Shown here piece by piece: positions 1 through 7,612 of a stretch of 64,000 nucleotides of DNA. Source of the DNA: Brachybacterium saurashtrense (GTDB lineage: Bacteria; Actinomycetota; Actinomycetes; Actinomycetales; Dermabacteraceae); the NCBI RefSeq assembly GCF_003355475.1, contig NZ_CP031356.1, positions 868,001 to 932,000 on the forward strand. The letters are read 5' to 3'. The notes beneath the pieces were generated by a model. That model was not told where the DNA came from. It did no database searches and saw only the letters and a program-made list of their open reading frames with translations. Position 1 is the stretch's first letter. The number at the start of each line of letters is the position of its first letter. The translations under genes were made by a program, and so were the position numbers.

Positions 1-212
1 CAAGCGCACCCCCGCGTTCGCAGCAGCGATGCCAGTCGCTCCCGTCCAAGTCCGAGTTCCTTCGCAATCTCTCGTAACGTGGCACCCGCCGCATAGCGTG
101 CCTCTGCTCGAACCAGCATCTCCTCACTCACGCGAGGGAGCTTCCGGGCGCGCGGCTCGAGGGGACGAGGCTGGGGCCGACGGCCGCGGATCGACCAATG
201 CATCGAGCCCAT
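1..212 (-). CDS. HTH-domain protein, partial (recombinase-associated type), runs off the left edge
   Basis: The minus strand is open from an ATG at 212 to the window edge. It encodes a proline/arginine-rich stretch followed by a helix-turn-helix-like segment whose core reads AGATLREIAKELGLGRERLA. Small proteins and recombinase tails in actinobacteria end in this way, with a YxxGxTxxELAxxFG-type HTH. That resemblance is from memory, not from a search. The frame stays open upstream of 212, with a GTG at 260, so the real start is uncertain and this could be the C-terminal part of a longer protein. Codon use is less G+C-biased than in the neighbours, which hints at a mobile or accessory origin. 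The C-terminus is not visible. Confidence 0.4.
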   Translation of the reverse strand, partial: MGSMHWSIRGRRPQPRPLEPRARKLPRVSEEMLVRAEARYAAGATLREIAKELGLGRERLASLLRTRGCA

Positions 213-265
213 GCGAACCAGCGACGGGGTAAGTTTCGACAAGCTTCCCGCTAGGTCCACCGAGT

Positions 266-295
266 ATCCCCCCTGGTCACATGGCCAGGGGGGAT
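266..295. terminator. Hairpin terminator-like element
   Basis: An 11-bp perfect stem (266-276 with 285-295) closes an 8-nt loop. It is followed on the plus strand by TTTCTG. It lies between the left-edge minus-strand gene and the hydrolase operon, so it may insulate the latter from upstream transcription. Confidence 0.5.
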
Positions 296-369
296 TTCTG
301 TACCCCCGCGGAGGAGGTCGCCGCGGTGCGGGAGGGCCCGCCGCCGCACGGACCTGGCCGCCGACTCGC

Positions 370-375
370 TACGAT
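370..375 (+). promoter_or_regulatory. -10 box TACGAT of a predicted leaderless transcript
   Basis: TACGAT ends 6 nt before the ATG at 382, which places the expected transcription start on that ATG. No convincing -35 is visible. Translation would therefore begin on the mini-ORF at 382, not on the hydrolase ATG at 408. Confidence 0.55.
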
Positions 376-381
376 CGCTCC

Positions 382-411
382 ATGACCGCTGCCCGCGAGC
401 CGGCCCGATGA
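382..411 (+). CDS. Predicted 9-residue leader ORF coupled to the hydrolase gene
   Basis: ATG at 382 opens a nine-codon frame (MTAAREPAR) that stops at TGA 409-411 and overlaps the hydrolase ATG (408) as ATGA. The -10 box at 370-375 sits 6 nt before this ATG, the geometry expected for a leaderless mRNA. The mini-ORF may simply load ribosomes onto the next gene by termination-reinitiation. Nothing in its sequence suggests an attenuator: there is no run of one amino acid and no obvious alternative hairpin. The coding call is inferred from position only. Confidence 0.4.
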   Translation: MTAAREPAR

Positions 412-1118
412 CCCGCAGCATCGTCCTCGTTCACGCCGTCCGCTCCTCCCGCACCATGTGGAAGGGGCAGCGCCGCCGACTCCGCGAGCAGGGCTTCGAG
501 GTGATCGCCCCGGACCTGCCCGGGCACGGCCGCCGTCGCGGGGAGCCGTTCACCCTCGAGAAGGCGCTCGCCACGATCGACGAGGCCGTCGACGCCTGCG
601 CGGAGCCGCCGCTGCTGGTGGGGCTCTCGCTGGGCGGCTACCTCACCCTGCACTGGGCCGGCACCCGGCCCGGTCGCCTGGCGGCCGTGGTCGCGGCGGA
701 CTGCACGCTGGTGCCGGGACCGGCCTCCGCCCGCCTGTACGGGCTGTGGCTGACGATGAAGGACTGGCTGCCGGGGGACTCCGACGCCCGGGTGGCGCGC
801 TCCTTCGCCCGGCGCCACACCCGCAAGGCCGCGAAGCGCTACTACGGCGGCGGGCGGGCCCACGGCGTGGTGCGTTCCGTGGTGCGTCTCATCGGCGGGC
901 TGGACCTGCTCGCGGACGTCGCCGCGATCGACGTGCCGCTCACCTTCGTCAACGGCGAGCACGACCCGTTCCGCCGCCACGAGCAGCAGTTCCTGGACGC
1001 GGCGCGCGACGGCGAGCTGGTGATCCTCCACGACGCCGGGCACATCGCGAACCTGTCGCGCCCCAAGAGGTTCGCGAAGATCCTGCGGCGCTGCGCGCGG
1101 GACTCGGCGAGGGTCTGA
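408..1118 (+). CDS. alpha/beta-fold hydrolase
   Basis: A 236-residue soluble alpha/beta hydrolase of unknown substrate. The N-terminal beta strand and oxyanion region read IVLVHAVRSS. The nucleophile elbow is GLSLGG, with Ser74. The likely acid is Asp186 (NGEHDPF) and the histidine is His212 (DAGHIANL), so the triad looks complete. The short cap around residues 105-165 is rich in Arg and Lys. The ATG at 408 overlaps the stop of a 9-codon upstream ORF and has no strong Shine-Dalgarno sequence, so expression probably depends on coupling. Such proteins are annotated as esterases or lipases; nothing here fixes the substrate. No enzyme pathway partner is adjacent. Confidence 0.85.
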   Translation: MTRSIVLVHAVRSSRTMWKGQRRRLREQGFEVIAPDLPGHGRRRGEPFTLEKALATIDEAVDACAEPPLLVGLSLGGYLTLHWAGTRPGRLAAVVAADCTLVPGPASARLYGLWLTMKDWLPGDSDARVARSFARRHTRKAAKRYYGGGRAHGVVRSVVRLIGGLDLLADVAAIDVPLTFVNGEHDPFRRHEQQFLDAARDGELVILHDAGHIANLSRPKRFAKILRRCARDSARV

Positions 1119-1165
1119 GAGCGCCCGTCGTCGGCCCGCATACCGGCCGACGGCACGACGGGTCG

Positions 1166-1171
1166 TAGGCT
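1166..1171 (+). promoter_or_regulatory. -10 box TAGGCT, leaderless start of the LysR-like domain gene
   Basis: TAGGCT ends exactly 6 nt before ATG 1178. No Shine-Dalgarno precedes that ATG, which supports a leaderless start at 1178. Confidence 0.55.
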
Positions 1172-1177
1172 GGGACC

Positions 1178-1723
1178 ATGCACTCCACCACCCTGCGCGT
1201 GGGCTTCGTGCCCGGCGTCGAGCCCGACCGCTTCCTGCGCCGCTGGAAGTCCGGCCGGCGCGATGCCTGGCTGGAGCTCGTCCCCACCCCGCTCTCGCGC
1301 CAGCACGAGGCGCTGAGCTCCGGCGAGGTCGACATGTGCTTCGTGCGCCTGCCGCTCGAGGACCCGGCGCTGCACCTGGTGCCGCTGTGGGAGGAGCGCG
1401 CCGCGATCGTGGTGAGCACCGACAACGTGCTCAGCCTGCTCGACGAGGTGGGCCCCGAGGACCTCGCCGAGGAGCCGGAGATCCCCGCCGCTCACGCCGA
1501 CGACGCCGCCGAGCGGATCGGCGTGGTCGCCACCGGCATCGGCTACACCCGGGTGCCGCTGTCGCTGGCCCGGCTCCACCATCGCAAGGACGCCGTGGCC
1601 CGGCCGCTGCGCGAGGGCGAGCCCACCCGCATCGCCCTGGCCTGGCCGCGCGCCGCCGACGACCCGTTGCGCCAGGAGTTCGTGGGAGTGGTGCGCGGCC
1701 GCACCGCCCGCTCCAGCCGTTGA
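1178..1723 (+). CDS. Stand-alone LysR-type substrate-binding domain protein
   Basis: This 181-residue protein resembles the effector-binding half of LysR regulators: LRVGFVPGVEP at the start, then a GEVDMCFVRLPL segment and a VVATGIGYTRVP segment, which match the two subdomains of a periplasmic-binding-like fold. The usual N-terminal winged HTH of about 60 residues is missing, and no remnant of it lies upstream, where a promoter-like TAGGCT abuts the ATG. It therefore cannot bind DNA in the canonical way. It might be a small-molecule binding protein or a modifier of another regulator. The next gene is luxS, 88 bp downstream. Actinobacteria commonly encode such HTH-less proteins; their function is unknown to me. 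Confidence 0.75.
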   Translation: MHSTTLRVGFVPGVEPDRFLRRWKSGRRDAWLELVPTPLSRQHEALSSGEVDMCFVRLPLEDPALHLVPLWEERAAIVVSTDNVLSLLDEVGPEDLAEEPEIPAAHADDAAERIGVVATGIGYTRVPLSLARLHHRKDAVARPLREGEPTRIALAWPRAADDPLRQEFVGVVRGRTARSSR

Positions 1724-1811
1724 GCCGGGCGGCCCGCCGCGCACGCGGCACCCAGAACACACCACCTGCGACCGCACCACCTGAGAAGACATCACCCGAA
1801 GGAGCCCGAGC

Positions 1812-2285
1812 ATGACCGAGCAGCCCCGCATGAACGTGGAGAGCTTCAACCTCGACCACCGCACCGTCGCCGCGCCCTACCTGCGCATCGCAGATCGCAA
1901 GGAGCTGCCCGGCGGCGACGTGCTCACCAAGTTCGACGTGCGCTTCACCCAGCCCAACATCGCCCACCTCGACTCGGAGACGGTGCACTCCCTCGAGCAC
2001 CTGATGGCCGAGCACATGCGCAACCACTCGGGCGACGTCCTGGACGTCTCCCCGATGGGCTGCCGCACCGGCTTCTACGTGCTGCTGGTGGGCGACCACA
2101 CCGCCCAGGCCTTCGCCCCGATCCTCGAGGCGACGCTGCGGGACCTGCTCGCCGCCACCGAGGTGCCGGCCGCGAACGAGATCCAGTGCGGCTGGGGCGC
2201 GCACCACACGCTCGAGGGCGCCCAGGCCGCGGCCCGCACCTTCCTCGAGCGGCGCGCGGAGTGGGAGACCGTCAGCGCCGCCTGA
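1812..2285 (+). CDS. luxS: S-ribosylhomocysteine lyase
   Basis: LuxS cleaves S-ribosylhomocysteine to homocysteine and DPD, the precursor of autoinducer 2, as part of the activated methyl cycle. At 157 residues it has the family's normal length. The metal site is complete: HSLEH gives His59 and His63 with Glu62, and Cys126 lies in QCGWGAHH. Cys84 (MGCRTGF) is the expected second catalytic residue. An AAGGAG Shine-Dalgarno 8 nt upstream fixes the ATG at 1812, so unlike many neighbours this gene is leadered. Its end overlaps the convergent malQ gene by 14 bp. No SAH nucleosidase gene (pfs/mtn) lies in the window, so the substrate-forming step must be encoded elsewhere. Confidence 0.95.
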   Translation: MTEQPRMNVESFNLDHRTVAAPYLRIADRKELPGGDVLTKFDVRFTQPNIAHLDSETVHSLEHLMAEHMRNHSGDVLDVSPMGCRTGFYVLLVGDHTAQAFAPILEATLRDLLAATEVPAANEIQCGWGAHHTLEGAQAAARTFLERRAEWETVSAA

Positions 2286-4407
2286 GCTCCTCGTGCACCG
2301 CCGCCATCAGGCGGGCGGTGCGCGGGTCGGTCGCGATGTCGTCGAGCGCCACCGGCACCTCCGCGGGGTCCGCGAGCGGGATCCGCCAGTTGGGGTACTC
2401 CTCGTCGGTGCCCGGCTGGTTCTGGATCCGCCGCTCGCCCACACAGTCCACCAGCGAGACGCCCAGCAGCAGCGACGGGGTGCGCGCCAAATGCCGGTGC
2501 AGCGCGATCACCGTCTCCTCGAGGCCGGCGCCCTCGGCGAGCAGCCCCTCGGCCCGCAGCAGGTCCAGCACCTGCTCGCGCCCGGCGGCGTCGGCCGAGA
2601 GCTCCTCCTCCAGCGGCCGCTCCAGCAGCCCCAGGCGGTGCCGCAGGGCGACGTGGTCCCCGGCGAGGTATCCGGTGGTGGGCGGCAGATCGTGCGTGTT
2701 CACCGAGGACATGCACAGGGTGCGGTAGTCCTCGGCGGGCAGCGGGCGCCCCGCCCCGTCGGCCTCGAACCACAGGATCGAGGTGCCCAGGATCCCGCGC
2801 TCCACCAGGTGATCCCGCACCCACGGCTCGAAGGTGCCGAGGTCCTCGCCCACCACCAGGGTGCCGGAGCGCTGCGCCTCCAGGGCCAGGATCCCGATCA
2901 TCGCCTCGTGGTCGTAGGCGACGTAGGCGCCGTCGGCGGCCTCGTGCCCCTCGGGCACCCACCACAGCCGGAACAGCCCCAGCACGTGGTCGATCCGCAG
3001 GGCGCCGGCGTGCCGCATGAGCGTGCGCAGCATGTCGCGCCACGGCCGGTAGGACGCCTCCCGCAGGCGCTCGGGATGCCACGGCGGCTGGTGCCAGTTC
3101 TGTCCCTGCTGGTTGTACTGGTCCGCGGGCGCGCCCACGGCCGCCCCGGAGGCCAGCACCTCCTGCAGCCGCCAGGAGTCCGCCCCCACCTGCTCCACCC
3201 CCACGGCGAGGTCGTGCATGACCCCGATCCGCATGCCCGCCTCGCGCGCCGCGGACTGCGCGGCGCGCAGCTGCTCGTCCAGCAGCCACTGCACCCACAC
3301 GTGGACGTCGATCCGCGCGGTCAGCTCCCGACGGGCCCGGTCCAGCACCTCCTCGTCGAGATGCTGCAGGAGCGGCTCGTCCTCGGTGCCGCGCACCTGC
3401 TCCGCGATCGCGCACCACAGGGCGAAGTCCTCCAGCCCCTGCCCCTCCCGGGCGCGGTAGGCGTCCAGCAGCGCGCGGCGGCCGGCCGTGAGCGGCACCG
3501 CGGCGAGCTCCTCGAGCGCCGCGAGCTTCGCCGCCAGCACCTCGTCCCGCTCCAGCCGGTCCGCGCGGCCGTTCCACCCCGCGACGCTCTCGCGCAGCAG
3601 CGCGATCCGCTGCCGGGCGTGCTCCGGGAGGGCGCCGAACTCGGGCACGTCCTCGACCCTCAGGTACAGCGCGCTGGTGAAGCGGCGGGTCACGGGGAGG
3701 TACGGCGAGGGCTCGACCGGGGGCGTCGGGTACGAGGCGTGCAGCGGGTTGATCAGCAGGAAGTCCGCGCCGTGGCGGGCCCCGGCGATCGCGGCGAGAT
3801 CGCGCAGATCGGCGAGGTCGCCCACGCCCCAGGAACGCTCCGAGCGCACCGAGTACAGCTGCGCCTGCAGGCCGACGGCGCGCCGGGCGGCGAACTCCTC
3901 GTGGACGGTGAGCCGGGCCGGCGTCACCACCAGGTCGGCCTCGACGGCGCCCTCCGACGTCTCCGCCACCAGGCGGTGCCATCCCAGCGGCAGGCCGGCC
4001 GGGAGGTGGAAGCGGGCCCGGCCGCGCAGGCGGCCGTCGAGGTCGAACGGGGGAGTGTGGTCCTCGCCCTGGTCGAGGTCGCGGCGGCCGCCGTCCTCGA
4101 GCCGTAGGTGCAGGCGCACCGCGGTGCCGTGCTCCACGTGCACCGGCACGCTGGTCGCGAGATCCTCGCGCATCACCGTCACCGGCGGCAGCGTGCGGCG
4201 CCACGGGGCGCGCTCCCGCTCGTGCCGCACCGCGGCGATGTCGGCGTCGGAGTCCACCGGCGCGCCGAGCGCGGCGAGGACCGCGTGGAGGGTGCCGTCG
4301 GCGACGTCCTTCTGCTGCCCGTCCCATCCCCAGTACCGGGTGCTGACCCCGAGATCGCGGGCGAGAGCGCGGAGCGCGGAGGAGGCGTCTGCCGAGTCTG
4401 GGGACAT
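2272..4407 (-). CDS. malQ: 4-alpha-glucanotransferase (amylomaltase)
   Basis: GH77 enzyme of 711 residues that transfers alpha-1,4-glucan chains in maltodextrin and glycogen metabolism in the cytosol. An N-terminal beta-rich extension of about 170 residues precedes the barrel, as in actinobacterial MalQ. Barrel motifs include RSWGVGDLADL, LLINPLHA and MHDLAVGV. Catalytic motifs are RIDHVLG (nucleophile Asp near residue 473), GEDLG (acid/base Glu near 521) and THDLP (Asp near 573). TACGAT ends 6 nt upstream of ATG 4407, which predicts a leaderless transcript. The 3' end overlaps luxS tail to tail by 14 bp, so antisense read-through between the two is possible. No other glycogen gene is adjacent. 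Confidence 0.95.
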   Translation of the reverse strand: MSPDSADASSALRALARDLGVSTRYWGWDGQQKDVADGTLHAVLAALGAPVDSDADIAAVRHERERAPWRRTLPPVTVMREDLATSVPVHVEHGTAVRLHLRLEDGGRRDLDQGEDHTPPFDLDGRLRGRARFHLPAGLPLGWHRLVAETSEGAVEADLVVTPARLTVHEEFAARRAVGLQAQLYSVRSERSWGVGDLADLRDLAAIAGARHGADFLLINPLHASYPTPPVEPSPYLPVTRRFTSALYLRVEDVPEFGALPEHARQRIALLRESVAGWNGRADRLERDEVLAAKLAALEELAAVPLTAGRRALLDAYRAREGQGLEDFALWCAIAEQVRGTEDEPLLQHLDEEVLDRARRELTARIDVHVWVQWLLDEQLRAAQSAAREAGMRIGVMHDLAVGVEQVGADSWRLQEVLASGAAVGAPADQYNQQGQNWHQPPWHPERLREASYRPWRDMLRTLMRHAGALRIDHVLGLFRLWWVPEGHEAADGAYVAYDHEAMIGILALEAQRSGTLVVGEDLGTFEPWVRDHLVERGILGTSILWFEADGAGRPLPAEDYRTLCMSSVNTHDLPPTTGYLAGDHVALRHRLGLLERPLEEELSADAAGREQVLDLLRAEGLLAEGAGLEETVIALHRHLARTPSLLLGVSLVDCVGERRIQNQPGTDEEYPNWRIPLADPAEVPVALDDIATDPRTARLMAAVHEELRRR

Positions 4408-4413
4408 GCGGCA

Positions 4414-4419
4414 ATCGTA
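4414..4419 (-). promoter_or_regulatory. -10 box TACGAT, leaderless start of malQ
   Basis: On the minus strand TACGAT is followed by 6 nt and then the malQ ATG at 4407. There is no Shine-Dalgarno in the gap. Confidence 0.6.
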
Positions 4420-4449
4420 GCCGGGCGGCCCCCGTGCGAGAACGTCCGC

Positions 4450-6066
4450 TCAGGTCCAGGACGGCAGCCACATCCGGTAGCGCCACTGCTCCAGATCGAT
4501 CACCTGCCCCGTCCAGATCGGCCAGAAGAACGCCGAGACCAGCACGATCAGCACCAGCAGCGAGCCGACGAACAGCCCGCCGGCCAGGCGGCGCTCCCGA
4601 TCGCTGCGCTTCCCGCCGATCACCAGGGCCATCACATAGGCGAGGCACAGCATCAGCCAGGGCGCGAAGGCCACCGTGTAGAAGGTGAAGATGGTCCGCT
4701 CCGTGTACATCAGCCAGGGCACGTACCCGGCGAGGATCCCCGACAGCGCCGCCCAGGCGCGGCCGTCGCGCCGCAGCACCGCCACCGCCAGAGTCACCAG
4801 CAGGGCGAGGGTGCCCAGCCACCAGATCAGCGGATTGCCGACGGAGAGGATGTGCGAGGCGCACTTGGCGACCTCGCACCCCTGCTCCCCGTACTCGTAG
4901 GAGCGGTAGTAGAAGTTGGTGGGCCGCAGCTGCAGCAGCCAGCCCCAGGGGTTCGCGGCATAGGGATGCTCCGCATCGAGGCCCACGTGGAACTCGTAGG
5001 CCTGCACGTGGTACAGCCACAGCGAGATCAGGGAGTCGATCGCCCCGTGGCCGGTGGCGACGCCCTTCTCCACCGCCAGATGCCGGTTGTACCCCACCTG
5101 GGAGGAGAACCAGCCCGCCCAGGACGCGAGATAGGTGAGCAGCGCCGTGCCCACCATCGCGAAGAAGGCCGGGATCGCATCCCGCACCAGACCGCCCAGC
5201 AGCCAGCCCCGCTCCCCGGCGGTGCGCCGCGCCCACCAGTCCCACAGCACCGTCATGATCCCGAAGACGGCCAGGAAGTACAGCCCCGACCACTTCACCG
5301 CGCACGCCATGCCCAGCAGCACACCCGCCAGCAGCCGCCACGGGCGCAGGCCGCCCGAGACCCCCAGGGGCGCGGGGGCGAGGGAGGCGGTGTGGAGCTG
5401 AGCGCTCGCCACCGCGAGCCGCTCCCGGAAGCGGTCGCGGTCGATCAGCAGCGCCCCGAACGCTGCGAGCGCGAAGAGCATCAGGAACGGATCCAGCAGG
5501 CTGGTGCGGGAGTGCACCAGGGTCACCCCGTCGATCGCGAGCAGCAGCCCCGCGATGAGGCCGGCGGTGGTGGAGCGGAACAGGCGCCTGCCGATCCGCG
5601 CCAGCAGCAGCGCGGCGACCGCTCCCAGCACCGCGGAGGAGATCCGCCACCCCCAGGCGGTGTCCGCCCCCAGCAGCGTCATCCCCGTCCCGATCACCCA
5701 CTTCCCCAGCGGCGGATGGACCACGTAGGCGCCCTCGGGGTCGTAGGAGTCCACGTCCCCGGCCTCGAAGGCGGCGTCCGGCTCCTCCGGCCAGGACATC
5801 TCCACGCCCTCCTGGGTGAGGGTGTAGCCGTCCTTGACGTAGTAGGTCTCGTCGAAGATCAGCTCGTCGATCGTGCCCAGGCCCCACAGCCGCAGCACCA
5901 GCGCGAGGCCGAACAGGGACATCGCGCCCGCCCAGGCGAGACGGGAGAGAGGCAGATCGGGGACGTGCAGCCGTCGGCGGTACGCGGCGAGCACCGCACG
6001 GGGTTCGTCGTCGACGTCGACGACGGCGCGATGGGCGCGGTCGCTCGCTTCCTCCTCCGTGGGCAC
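4450..6066 (-). CDS. Dolichyl-phosphate-mannose-protein mannosyltransferase family (PMT)
   Basis: Polytopic GT39-family enzyme predicted to transfer mannose from polyprenyl-phosphate-mannose to secreted proteins outside the membrane. After a cytoplasmic N-terminus of about 40 residues come many hydrophobic helices. The first extracytoplasmic loop carries the diagnostic acidic pair in LIFDETYYVKDG. The divergent pairing with rsmI matches mycobacteria (Rv1002c/Rv1003). I chose GTG 6066 because a minus-strand TAGCAT sits 6 nt upstream, as in the leaderless genes here. A GTG two codons earlier (6072) would overlap the spacer. The start choice is inference; the family call is firm. Confidence 0.88.
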   Translation of the reverse strand: MPTEEEASDRAHRAVVDVDDEPRAVLAAYRRRLHVPDLPLSRLAWAGAMSLFGLALVLRLWGLGTIDELIFDETYYVKDGYTLTQEGVEMSWPEEPDAAFEAGDVDSYDPEGAYVVHPPLGKWVIGTGMTLLGADTAWGWRISSAVLGAVAALLLARIGRRLFRSTTAGLIAGLLLAIDGVTLVHSRTSLLDPFLMLFALAAFGALLIDRDRFRERLAVASAQLHTASLAPAPLGVSGGLRPWRLLAGVLLGMACAVKWSGLYFLAVFGIMTVLWDWWARRTAGERGWLLGGLVRDAIPAFFAMVGTALLTYLASWAGWFSSQVGYNRHLAVEKGVATGHGAIDSLISLWLYHVQAYEFHVGLDAEHPYAANPWGWLLQLRPTNFYYRSYEYGEQGCEVAKCASHILSVGNPLIWWLGTLALLVTLAVAVLRRDGRAWAALSGILAGYVPWLMYTERTIFTFYTVAFAPWLMLCLAYVMALVIGGKRSDRERRLAGGLFVGSLLVLIVLVSAFFWPIWTGQVIDLEQWRYRMWLPSWT

Positions 6067-6072
6067 GCGCAC

Positions 6073-6078
6073 ATGCTA
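6073..6078 (-). promoter_or_regulatory. -10 box TAGCAT, leaderless start of pmt
   Basis: Minus-strand TAGCAT is followed by 6 nt and then GTG 6066. The divergent rsmI gene has an identical TAGCAT hexamer at 6169-6174, so the two promoters share a spacer of about 115 bp. Confidence 0.5.
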
Positions 6079-6168
6079 GGTCATCGGCGGAGGCGGGACC
6101 GGAGCCGGCGGGTGCGGGACCGGGACGGGGCGGGTGCCGCGCCGACGGTGACGGAGCATGCGCGCGGC

Positions 6169-6174
6169 TAGCAT
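6169..6174 (+). promoter_or_regulatory. -10 box TAGCAT, leaderless start of rsmI
   Basis: TAGCAT, then GGCGGG, then ATG 6181. The 6-nt gap leaves no room for a usual Shine-Dalgarno spacing. Confidence 0.6.
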
Positions 6175-6180
6175 GGCGGG

Positions 6181-7020
6181 ATGCTCGAGCCCGGAGTCCT
6201 CACTCTCGCCGCCACCCCGATCGGGAACCCGCTGGACGCCTCCGTGCGCCTGATGCGCGCCCTCGGCGAGGCGGACCTCCTCGCCGCCGAGGACACCCGG
6301 CGTCTCGCCCGCCTGGTCCGCGAGCTCGAGGTGACCACCACCGGGCGGATCCTCTCGTACCACGAGCACAACGAGGCCGAGCGCACCGAGACCCTGCTCG
6401 AGGCGCTCGCCGCCGGGCAGCGCGTCCTGATCGTCACCGACGCCGGTATGCCGGTGGTCTCTGATCCCGGGTTCCGCGCGGTGCGGGCGGCCACGGAGGC
6501 CGGGCACCCGGTCACCGTGCTGCCGGGACCCTCCGCCGTGCTGACGGCGCTGGCCGCCTCCGGCATCGCGCCGGACCGCTTCACCTTCGAGGGGTTCCCG
6601 CCGCGCCGGGAGGGCCGCCGCGCGAGCGCCCTGGCGCCGCTGGCCGAGGAGCAGCGCACGATGGTGTTCTTCGAGTCGCCGCGCCGCACCGCCGCGACGC
6701 TGGCCGCGATGGCGGAGGCCTTCGGGGTCGCCCGGCGTGCCGCCGTGGCGCGGGAGCTGACCAAGACCCACGAGGAGGTGCGCCGCGGCACCCTCGCCGA
6801 GCTCACCGCCTGGGCCGAGGCGGAGGAGGTGCTGGGCGAGGTGGTGATCGTGGTGGCCGGAGCGGAGCCCGTCGCGGCCCGCGCCGAGGACCTCGTGGGG
6901 GAGGTGCTGGAGCGCGTCGAGGCGGGGGAGAGGCTCAAGGCCGCGGCGAAGGACGTCGCCCGCGCGCACGAGGGCGTGGGAGCGAGCGAGCTCTACGATC
7001 TCGCGCTGCAGCAGCGCTGA
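6181..7020 (+). CDS. rsmI: 16S rRNA (cytidine-1402-2'-O)-methyltransferase
   Basis: SAM-dependent tetrapyrrole-methylase-fold enzyme of 279 residues that 2'-O-methylates C1402 in the ribosomal P site. All family blocks are present in order: ATPIGNPLD at the N-terminus, [63 protein letters not shown] and [13 protein letters not shown]. The C-terminal 40 residues are the usual helical extension. Translation should start at ATG 6181 on a leaderless mRNA. It converges with rpmF, and a long palindromic terminator separates them. Confidence 0.95.
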   Translation: MLEPGVLTLAATPIGNPLDASVRLMRALGEADLLAAEDTRRLARLVRELEVTTTGRILSYHEHNEAERTETLLEALAAGQRVLIVTDAGMPVVSDPGFRAVRAATEAGHPVTVLPGPSAVLTALAASGIAPDRFTFEGFPPRREGRRASALAPLAEEQRTMVFFESPRRTAATLAAMAEAFGVARRAAVARELTKTHEEVRRGTLAELTAWAEAEEVLGEVVIVVAGAEPVAARAEDLVGEVLERVEAGERLKAAAKDVARAHEGVGASELYDLALQQR

Positions 7021-7071
7021 GCGGGCCTCGCGCCGGTGCGGCGCGGAGCGGGGCGCCGTCCCCGCGCACGA

Positions 7072-7104
7072 CGACGCCCCCGGCACCAGGTGCCGGGGGC
7101 GTCG
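7072..7104. terminator. Bidirectional terminator between rsmI and rpmF
   Basis: Two 16-nt arms (7072-7087 and 7089-7104) are exact reverse complements around a single base, giving a very stable G+C hairpin. It sits between convergent genes and has no long U tract, as is common in high-G+C actinobacteria. It can serve both strands. Confidence 0.8.
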
Positions 7105-7137
7105 GAGCGCTGTGCGAGCGGGCGCGGCCCGCGTCGC

Positions 7138-7308
7138 TCAGTCCTCGATCTGCAGGAGACCGCGCTGGTAGGCCTTGGCCAGACGACGCGGCACGGAGGC
7201 GGTGCGGCCGCGGACCGTCACCTGCACGAGGTCGGCGTTGTTGGCCTTCCACTGCGAGCGGCGGGAGTGCGTGCGCGCACGGGACATCTTGAACTTGGGC
7301 ACTGCCAT
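7138..7308 (-). CDS. rpmF: 50S ribosomal protein L32, zinc-independent form
   Basis: 56-residue L32 starting [20 protein letters not shown], the typical actinobacterial start. It contains no cysteine at all, so it is the C-minus form lacking the zinc ribbon. Such forms often substitute for a zinc-binding paralogue under zinc limitation in actinobacteria, but some species have only this type. AAGGAG lies 6 nt before ATG 7308, so the start is secure. The usual partner genes (DUF177/YceD, rnc) are absent, and the gene stands alone between a terminator and tatD. No obvious Zur-box palindrome could be pointed out upstream. Confidence 0.93.
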   Translation of the reverse strand: MAVPKFKMSRARTHSRRSQWKANNADLVQVTVRGRTASVPRRLAKAYQRGLLQIED

Positions 7309-7612
7309 GGGACGCTCCTTGACGGTCCGGAGGATGAACGAGCGTTGGCATCCGCCCGAGCAGCGACCCGGACCCGGTCCTGCGGGATCGGGGCGCTCGG
7401 GTGCACGAATGGACGCGCAACGACGCCCTATCCTGCCACATCTCGCCGTCTCCCGCCTCCCTGCAGGTGGTGAGCTAGCACACCGCGCGGCGTCGGGCGG
7501 TGGGCGCGGAGGCTGCGTGGCGGAGGTGGGAGGCGGTGCCGCCGCGGTCACGGCACGGTCCCGGTCCGCCCGGACGGTCCGGCGCGCCCGTCGGCCCTCC
7601 TACGATGGTCGC
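7309..7612. other. Divergent intergenic region rpmF / tatD
   Basis: About 300 bp between divergent rpmF and tatD. Apart from the rpmF Shine-Dalgarno and the tatD -10 box at 7601-7606 I see no gene or RNA. Frames crossing it only extend tatD upstream without a plausible start. Confidence 0.5.
7601..7606 (+). promoter_or_regulatory. -10 box TACGAT, leaderless start of tatD
   Basis: TACGAT is followed by GGTCGC and ATG 7613 (6-nt gap). This argues against the much longer upstream extensions of the same open frame. Confidence 0.6.

Noticed and set aside
2075-5887. A 1270-codon minus-strand open frame across malQ and pmt
   Set aside because: It runs out of frame with two genes that have clear family motifs, and its sequence is Arg/Gly/Ala/Pro-rich noise. 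It is a shadow of high G+C coding.
7175-7612. A long upstream extension of the tatD frame
   Set aside because: The extension lacks a start with a ribosome site, crosses the rpmF region, and a TACGAT box sits 6 nt before ATG 7613.
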